This document shows positions 7,479-11,321 of a DNA stretch of 11,321 bases, piece by piece. A program made the translations under genes and the position numbers. Source of the DNA: Promethearchaeota archaeon (lineage in GTDB: Archaea > Asgardarchaeota > Lokiarchaeia > Sigynarchaeales > SOKP01); contig JAEOUI010000041.1 of NCBI GenBank assembly GCA_016839425.1, positions 1-11,321 on the forward strand, read 5' to 3'. The notes beneath the pieces were generated by a model. That model was not told the DNA's origin, ran no database searches, and worked only from the letters and a program-made list of their open reading frames with translations. Numbering within the stretch: the stretch's first letter is position 1; every line of letters starts with the position of its first letter.

Positions 7479-8135
7479 GTGAAAGTGGGGTATCGTTCGC
7501 TAGATAATGAGGAAAGAGAGATATACGAGATTGCAAAAGAGTACTTAAAAAAAAAGTCGCTCTTTTCTTTGGTTAATCTAATTGATTATATCAACAAGCG
7601 AACAAAATACAATCCCGATGTTAATAAGAACAGGATCGAGCTCGTTGTCAAATCGTTAATCAAGAAAAAATTGATCCTTCCTGGCACGAAATTGATAAAA
7701 CAGGAGCTTTTGGAGAATCCTACGAGAAAGAAAATATATCAAACCATAAAGGAGGAGCCCGGGATAAACATGACAGAACTCATGAAATTAGAGGGCTTAG
7801 GAAGCAATCAAGTCGTTTGGCATCTAGGCTTTTTGGTGAAATTTGAATGCGTGAAATGGAGAGAATTTGGAAATCAAAAAGCTTATTATACCCATGGTTT
7901 TAATCCAAACAGAGAAGAATTGTATTTCTATTTGAGGAACGATAAAGTAAAACAAATTATCAACACATTGGAAGATATAGGAGGCGTGATCAAGCCTACT
8001 AATTTAAAGGCGGTCCTCGGAATGAACTACAAGACTATAAAAAAATATTTAGATATACTCTGCGATTTGGGCGTTTTAAATACTCAGAAAGACGAAAAAG
8101 GGTATTTTTACAATCCAAATTTTTTGCAGGAATGA
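7479..8135 (+). CDS. Three-part winged-helix transcriptional regulator B
   Basis: 218 residues, paralogue of regulator A, with the same plan: an N-terminal HTH-like segment (about 8-66, ending LPGTKLIKQELL), a central winged helix (about 82-137; MTELMKLEGLGSNQVVWHLGF, wing FGNQKAYY) and a third HTH-like segment (about 155-200; LKAVLGMNYKTIKKYLDIL). The central recognition region is well conserved with A (QVVWHL, FGNQKAY), so the two could bind related DNA sites. No sensor domain is fused. The start is GTG at 7479 or GTG at 7485; the second aligns with the alternative GTG of paralogue A, and the frame is closed by TGA at 7425-7427. No Shine-Dalgarno is seen. It lies between the two zinc-module genes and probably regulates neighbours or itself, but no binding site is proven. 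Confidence 0.92.
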   Translation: MKVGYRSLDNEEREIYEIAKEYLKKKSLFSLVNLIDYINKRTKYNPDVNKNRIELVVKSLIKKKLILPGTKLIKQELLENPTRKKIYQTIKEEPGINMTELMKLEGLGSNQVVWHLGFLVKFECVKWREFGNQKAYYTHGFNPNREELYFYLRNDKVKQIINTLEDIGGVIKPTNLKAVLGMNYKTIKKYLDILCDLGVLNTQKDEKGYFYNPNFLQE

Positions 8136-8165
8136 GAAGGAGATCAGAAAAGTCATGAAAACCAC

Positions 8166-8211
8166 CAATTTTTTGAAAAATAATTCTTGGGAAGAATCCA
8201 TTGAAAAATTG
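8166..8211 (+). terminator. Nested inverted repeat after winged-helix gene B, possible terminator
   Basis: Outer arms CAATTTTT (8166-8173) and AAAAATTG (8204-8211) enclose inner arms ATTCTT (8183-8188) and AAGAAT (8192-8197) around GGG. All arms match perfectly. It lies 30 bases past the stop codon and includes a T6 tract, so a 3'-end or processing structure is plausible. It sits about 35 bases upstream of the next promoter element. Confidence 0.4.
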
Positions 8212-8246
8212 CAAATCTTTAATAGAATTATAATTAAACAAATAAA

Positions 8247-8275
8247 GTTCAGTTTCATGCCAATCAGATTTAAAA
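8247..8275 (+). promoter_or_regulatory. Shared promoter element, copy 3 (before the two-TM zinc gene)
   Basis: GTTCAGTTT (8247-8255), 3 nt, GCCAA (8259-8263), 3 nt, GATTTAAAA (8267-8275), followed by AACTC. All three blocks are identical to copy 4, which continues TACTC. The predicted start near 8297 leaves a leader of about 20 nt before the ATG at 8316. Confidence 0.75.
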
Positions 8276-8315
8276 AACTCTAATACAATTATATATTTAG
8301 ACAACAAAAGCATTA

Positions 8316-9167
8316 ATGTATACGGTCAAAAAAATTACGATAATGAAGAAAAAAACGCTTGTGCTGGTAATTTCATTGGTTTGTTTATTGGGCTTCAGCC
8401 TAATCGCGTTTATTAGCAAATATTTAATAGTAGCGATTGTTGCTTCAGTTATTAGCGTGAGCGCCATAGCCGGTTCTTCTACATATTATATCGTATCTAA
8501 GAAAAAAGAACCTGTTAGCAATATTTCGGACAAAAAACGAGAAAAATACATAAATTATACTTTTCCAGAAAGAGGTAAATCTATAGAATCACCATCATCT
8601 CGTAAAAAAATAAAGTCGCCTAAAAAGAGCTTCCCAAAACCGAAAGTTACTTTCAAACCTGAAACACCAATCATCGATGAGGAAGTAGAAATTGAATCTG
8701 AAAAGGTACCAGTCACTTGCGTCGTTCACAAGGGTCCAATTAAAGGTACCAGTTTCATATGTCCTCACTGCAAGGCGATATATTGTAATGAGTGTGCTGT
8801 CAAATTAGAGATAAATGAGGAAAGATGTTGGTCATGTAACCACGAGATTAGAGTGTACATTTCCGATCCCGATAAAGCCGAAGTGCATTTTTTAACGGCC
8901 GAGCAAATCGCAGGAGATATCGTAGATTCTCATCCTCTTATCAGAAGATTTGTTGAATCGAATATGACAATTGATCAAATTCCTGAAGTAGCAAAATACG
9001 AATTCTCTGTCTTACGGGAGAAAGATTTTGAAAAAATAAATTTATTGTTGTTATCAAATGAAGAAAAGCGAAAGTTCATAGAAGAATTATTATGGCTCAA
9101 TCCAGACGAAAGAGACCTAATTCTTGACGAAATGTTAACAACACAACAACTTTACGACAAATCTTAA
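8316..9167 (+). CDS. Two-TM membrane protein with cytosolic zinc module
   Basis: 283 residues. Two adjacent hydrophobic segments (about 14-33 and 36-61) form a hairpin, or a signal plus TM, with almost no outside domain. A basic, Ser/Pro-rich linker follows (62-118), then a zinc module with ligands C135 H138 C149 C152 C157 C160 C171 C174. Its C-x2-H-x10-C-x2-C-x4-C-x2-C-x10-C-x2-C spacing is identical to that of the gene at 5976-7316. The C-terminal helical domain (about 183-275; IPEVAKYEFSV, then EEKRKFIEELLWLNPDERD) is also homologous to that gene. The two proteins thus share the inside half but not the outside half. It could be a partner or decoy in the same pathway. ATG 8316 fits the promoter spacing; ATG 8343 is an alternative. 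Molecular role unknown. Confidence 0.9.
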   Translation: MYTVKKITIMKKKTLVLVISLVCLLGFSLIAFISKYLIVAIVASVISVSAIAGSSTYYIVSKKKEPVSNISDKKREKYINYTFPERGKSIESPSSRKKIKSPKKSFPKPKVTFKPETPIIDEEVEIESEKVPVTCVVHKGPIKGTSFICPHCKAIYCNECAVKLEINEERCWSCNHEIRVYISDPDKAEVHFLTAEQIAGDIVDSHPLIRRFVESNMTIDQIPEVAKYEFSVLREKDFEKINLLLLSNEEKRKFIEELLWLNPDERDLILDEMLTTQQLYDKS

Positions 9168-9225
9168 AAAATTTTATCTATTTCCAATGTTGTATTAAAT
9201 GCACTACATTCTATTTTCCTATTTA

Positions 9226-9239
9226 GCTAATTAATTAGC
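9226..9239. repeat. 14-bp perfect palindrome upstream of promoter copy 4
   Basis: GCTAATTAATTAGC is self-complementary. It lies 59 bases after the stop codon at 9165-9167 and 27 bases before the GTTCAGTTT block. It may be a weak 3' hairpin or an operator dyad. Nothing equivalent precedes the other promoter copies. Confidence 0.3.
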
Positions 9240-9266
9240 ATTTGATATAAAAGTTAATATTAAAAA

Positions 9267-9295
9267 GTTCAGTTTTCTGCCAAATGGATTTAAAA
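9267..9295 (+). promoter_or_regulatory. Shared promoter element, copy 4 (before the propeller/CARDB gene)
   Basis: GTTCAGTTT (9267-9275), 3 nt, GCCAA (9279-9283), 3 nt, GATTTAAAA (9287-9295), then TACTC. The predicted start near 9317 gives a leader of about 29 nt before the ATG at 9346, like copy 2. Confidence 0.75.
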
Positions 9296-9345
9296 TACTC
9301 CAAATAAAATATGTAATTATTGTATAGTACAGCAAATCATTCTTG

Positions 9346-11321
9346 ATGGTTGGGATATTGTCGTTGATAACGAGAAAAAAATCGTTTTTATTCCTCACGA
9401 TAATTTTAATCACGATTGGATTAAATCTCTTAATATCGCATGAGAATAATAACTTTAACAGAATTAACAAGGACTTCCGAGATTATCAATTTAATAGTGC
9501 TGGAATTCGAGACGATGTGCTTCTTCAATACGACTTGGATTGGACCTATTTTGTCGGGGATTCTGATTATAAGTTCTTTTATATCACACCCGATATAAAC
9601 GGAGATGGGTTTGATGATATATTAATTTATTCAGCAAAAACATCGTCCTATCCTAGTGAAAACACGATTACGGCGCTCACACATCGTGGAGAACTTATTT
9701 GGAGCGTTCAAGACGCAAGTCTATCGTATTTTATTAATTTCTACGATGGTTTGAATCTCAGGGGGCAAGGTAATATGAATTGGGATTACTTTCCTTATTA
9801 TGAGGATAAAGACCTAATAAACGATATTGTCGTGACTTTTACCAATACTTCCGATGGAATCATTAGTGGATCCAGCGGAAATCCCATTGAGTTAATTGAT
9901 ATTCTTCACAATTTGGGAGGTGGAATGTTCAGCTCGTTTTTGGAGGATTTCACGGGAGACGGAAACCCTGAGATGATTTTTGTTAATGATTTTAACGATT
10001 TTCTCGTTATAAATTCGACGGATAAAATGATCATTTGGAGTAATGCTTATGAATACGATCTTCCCATTTTGCGAACCATCCCCGATGTGGACGGAGACGG
10101 CGTTTGGGATGTCATTACGGGAGGTTATAATCACATCGAGGTTCAATGTTGGAGCGGGTACAATGGCTCGAACATTTGGAATTATACCATGAGTTCTGGA
10201 ATTCTAGATCTTGATGTCTGTCCCGACCCAGATCATGTTGGATTTTTTGATATTTTAATCACGCCCTCTACAATACCCATGAATAATAAGCTCAGTTTGA
10301 TATCTGGACATAACGCATCAAGTATTTGGAATGCCTCCTTTACGGGAGAAAGTTCGACATATTATATTGACGAGGAAGGATATTCGTATGTGATGTGTGA
10401 TGATGACGGCATGCTTCGGACGCTTAATTTAACGGATGGGACTTTTATTAATGGAACGATCGAACTTAGTTCTGTAAAATGCCTTTCAGGGGGAAACCAT
10501 CAATTTTTATTGAATTCTTTTTACAAATCTAAGTTGTTTCAGTTAGTAAATAATTTCGATAATGTGTCCATATATGCCCTCGGAAACTATAGTACCCCTG
10601 TAGAGGTTATAAATGGAGAATGGTCATTAATCAGTCAATTTCACGGGACATCATCAGGTATCCTTCACGATATTATCTTGATGAACGAGACACATGTTGT
10701 TTACTATTCGCACGATTTAGATCGAGATGGCTTTTCAGACAATCTTGAACTCACTTTAGGAACGAACTACAACGGTCGATGGGAATATCCTAAACCAGAC
10801 TTGAACCTTTCCAGAACGCCGCAAGTATCTGATAATCTCGTTGATATTGGTGTTTATAACGGAGGCATATGGAAAGCAATTAATGTTGTAGTTATTATTG
10901 AAATTCCGTCTTTAAATCTCGAGCTTTATAATAATACTAAAGATCCATTTGATTTAGAAGTGGGAGAAGAAAAGAATATTTCAATAGATCTAACCGAACA
11001 CGCTTCCAAGCTTAAATCAGGTGAGACTTATTTAATGGATGTGCAGCTTGATCCCTATAACACTTTAAACGAGACCGAAGAGATCAACAATAATCTAATG
11101 GAAGTGGATGTCTCTTATACAAAACCAAATATGCCCACATCTGGATTCAATGTAGTGTTCCTTATTGCAATCCTTTTAATCTTGGGCACCTCCGGAATTG
11201 TTGGAGGTTCGATGTATCACATTTGGCACCAAAAAAGGACGGATCCATCTCAAAAAGAAGGTCTTTACATTAAGCAGAAGAAATTTATCGATCAAAAGAC
11301 CAGTATTAGTGATTTGATTCA
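9346..11321 (+). CDS. Surface protein with FG-GAP/propeller-like ectodomain, CARDB and TM (3' end outside window)
   Basis: The frame is open from ATG 9346 to the window edge: 658 codons, no stop. A hydrophobic signal segment (12-30) precedes a long ectodomain (about 55-455) with calcium-loop motifs typical of FG-GAP/VCBS repeats: DINGDGFDD (83-91), DFTGDGNPE (201-209) and DVDGDGVWD (247-255). W-S/W-N turns resembling PQQ-type propellers also occur. A second calcium motif follows (DLDRDGFSDNLELTLGTN, 457-474), then a CARDB-like domain (about 483-590; LDPYNTLNETEEINN) and a TM helix (about 600-626) with a Lys-rich inner side. From the calcium motif through the TM it aligns without major gaps with the protein at 5976. 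By that homology the missing end probably carries the zinc module, but this is a prediction. No Shine-Dalgarno is seen; the start is chosen from the promoter distance and signal peptide. A ligand-binding or adhesion receptor is likely. Confidence 0.88.
   Translation, partial: MVGILSLITRKKSFLFLTIILITIGLNLLISHENNNFNRINKDFRDYQFNSAGIRDDVLLQYDLDWTYFVGDSDYKFFYITPDINGDGFDDILIYSAKTSSYPSENTITALTHRGELIWSVQDASLSYFINFYDGLNLRGQGNMNWDYFPYYEDKDLINDIVVTFTNTSDGIISGSSGNPIELIDILHNLGGGMFSSFLEDFTGDGNPEMIFVNDFNDFLVINSTDKMIIWSNAYEYDLPILRTIPDVDGDGVWDVITGGYNHIEVQCWSGYNGSNIWNYTMSSGILDLDVCPDPDHVGFFDILITPSTIPMNNKLSLISGHNASSIWNASFTGESSTYYIDEEGYSYVMCDDDGMLRTLNLTDGTFINGTIELSSVKCLSGGNHQFLLNSFYKSKLFQLVNNFDNVSIYALGNYSTPVEVINGEWSLISQFHGTSSGILHDIILMNETHVVYYSHDLDRDGFSDNLELTLGTNYNGRWEYPKPDLNLSRTPQVSDNLVDIGVYNGGIWKAINVVVIIEIPSLNLELYNNTKDPFDLEVGEEKNISIDLTEHASKLKSGETYLMDVQLDPYNTLNETEEINNNLMEVDVSYTKPNMPTSGFNVVFLIAILLILGTSGIVGGSMYHIWHQKRTDPSQKEGLYIKQKKFIDQKTSISDLI

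Noticed and set aside
7547..7555. A9 tract in regulator B as a phase-variation site
   Set aside because: A-runs encoding Lys are expected in AT-rich genes; nothing marks this one as special.
8035..8313. - strand open frames across the gap between regulator B and the two-TM zinc gene
   Set aside because: They overlap the end of a solid gene, the inverted repeat and the promoter element, and show no protein features.
9231..9470. 79-codon - strand frame before the last gene
   Set aside because: It spans promoter copy 4 and the start of the better-supported + strand gene.

Overview
The window looks archaeal, most likely an Asgard (Lokiarchaeia-like) archaeon. The DNA is AT-rich. The visible promoters have a TATA-like box about 40-65 nt before the start codon, and two genes end in T-rich tracts of archaeal terminator type. 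Shine-Dalgarno sequences are weak or absent, and two regulators use GTG or TTG starts. Three traits fit Asgard genomes best: three-part winged-helix regulators, membrane proteins carrying an internal C-x2-H / three C-x2-C zinc module, and large secreted proteins with an IPGF + transmembrane + Lys-rich C-terminus. The lineage is an inference from protein style; there is no rRNA or marker gene here.

Layout, all genes on the + strand: (1) 1-504, the 3' end of an unrecognised multi-pass membrane protein. (2) 766-1461, winged-helix regulator A. (3) 1593-5864, a very large surface protein made of an ABC-type solute-binding domain (SBP_bac_5-like), an FN3-like domain, eight 54-residue repeats that look like propeller blades, two more FN3-like domains and a C-terminal membrane anchor. 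(4) 5976-7316, a single-pass protein with a calcium-motif/CARDB-like outside and a zinc module inside. (5) 7479-8135, winged-helix regulator B, a clear paralogue of A. (6) 8316-9167, a two-TM protein with the same internal zinc module and C-terminal domain as gene 4 but almost no ectodomain. (7) 9346 to the window edge, a protein with a repeat (FG-GAP/propeller-like) ectodomain followed by the same calcium-motif/CARDB/TM segment as gene 4, cut off just after the membrane.

The window therefore holds two neighbouring cassettes, each a winged-helix regulator followed by two membrane-anchored surface proteins, apparently made by duplication and shuffling. The most striking non-coding signal is a promoter element shared by all four surface-protein genes and not found in the same form before the two regulators: GTTCAGTTT, 3 nt, (A/G)CCAA, 3 nt, GATTTAWAW. 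The copies lie at 1504-1532, 5898-5926, 8247-8275 and 9267-9295 with identical internal spacing. A fifth copy lies on the - strand at 7325-7353. My hypothesis is a local surface-protein regulon, possibly controlled by regulators A and B, whose products link outside ligand-binding domains to an intracellular zinc module. No permease, enzyme, RNA gene, insertion sequence or CRISPR array is visible.
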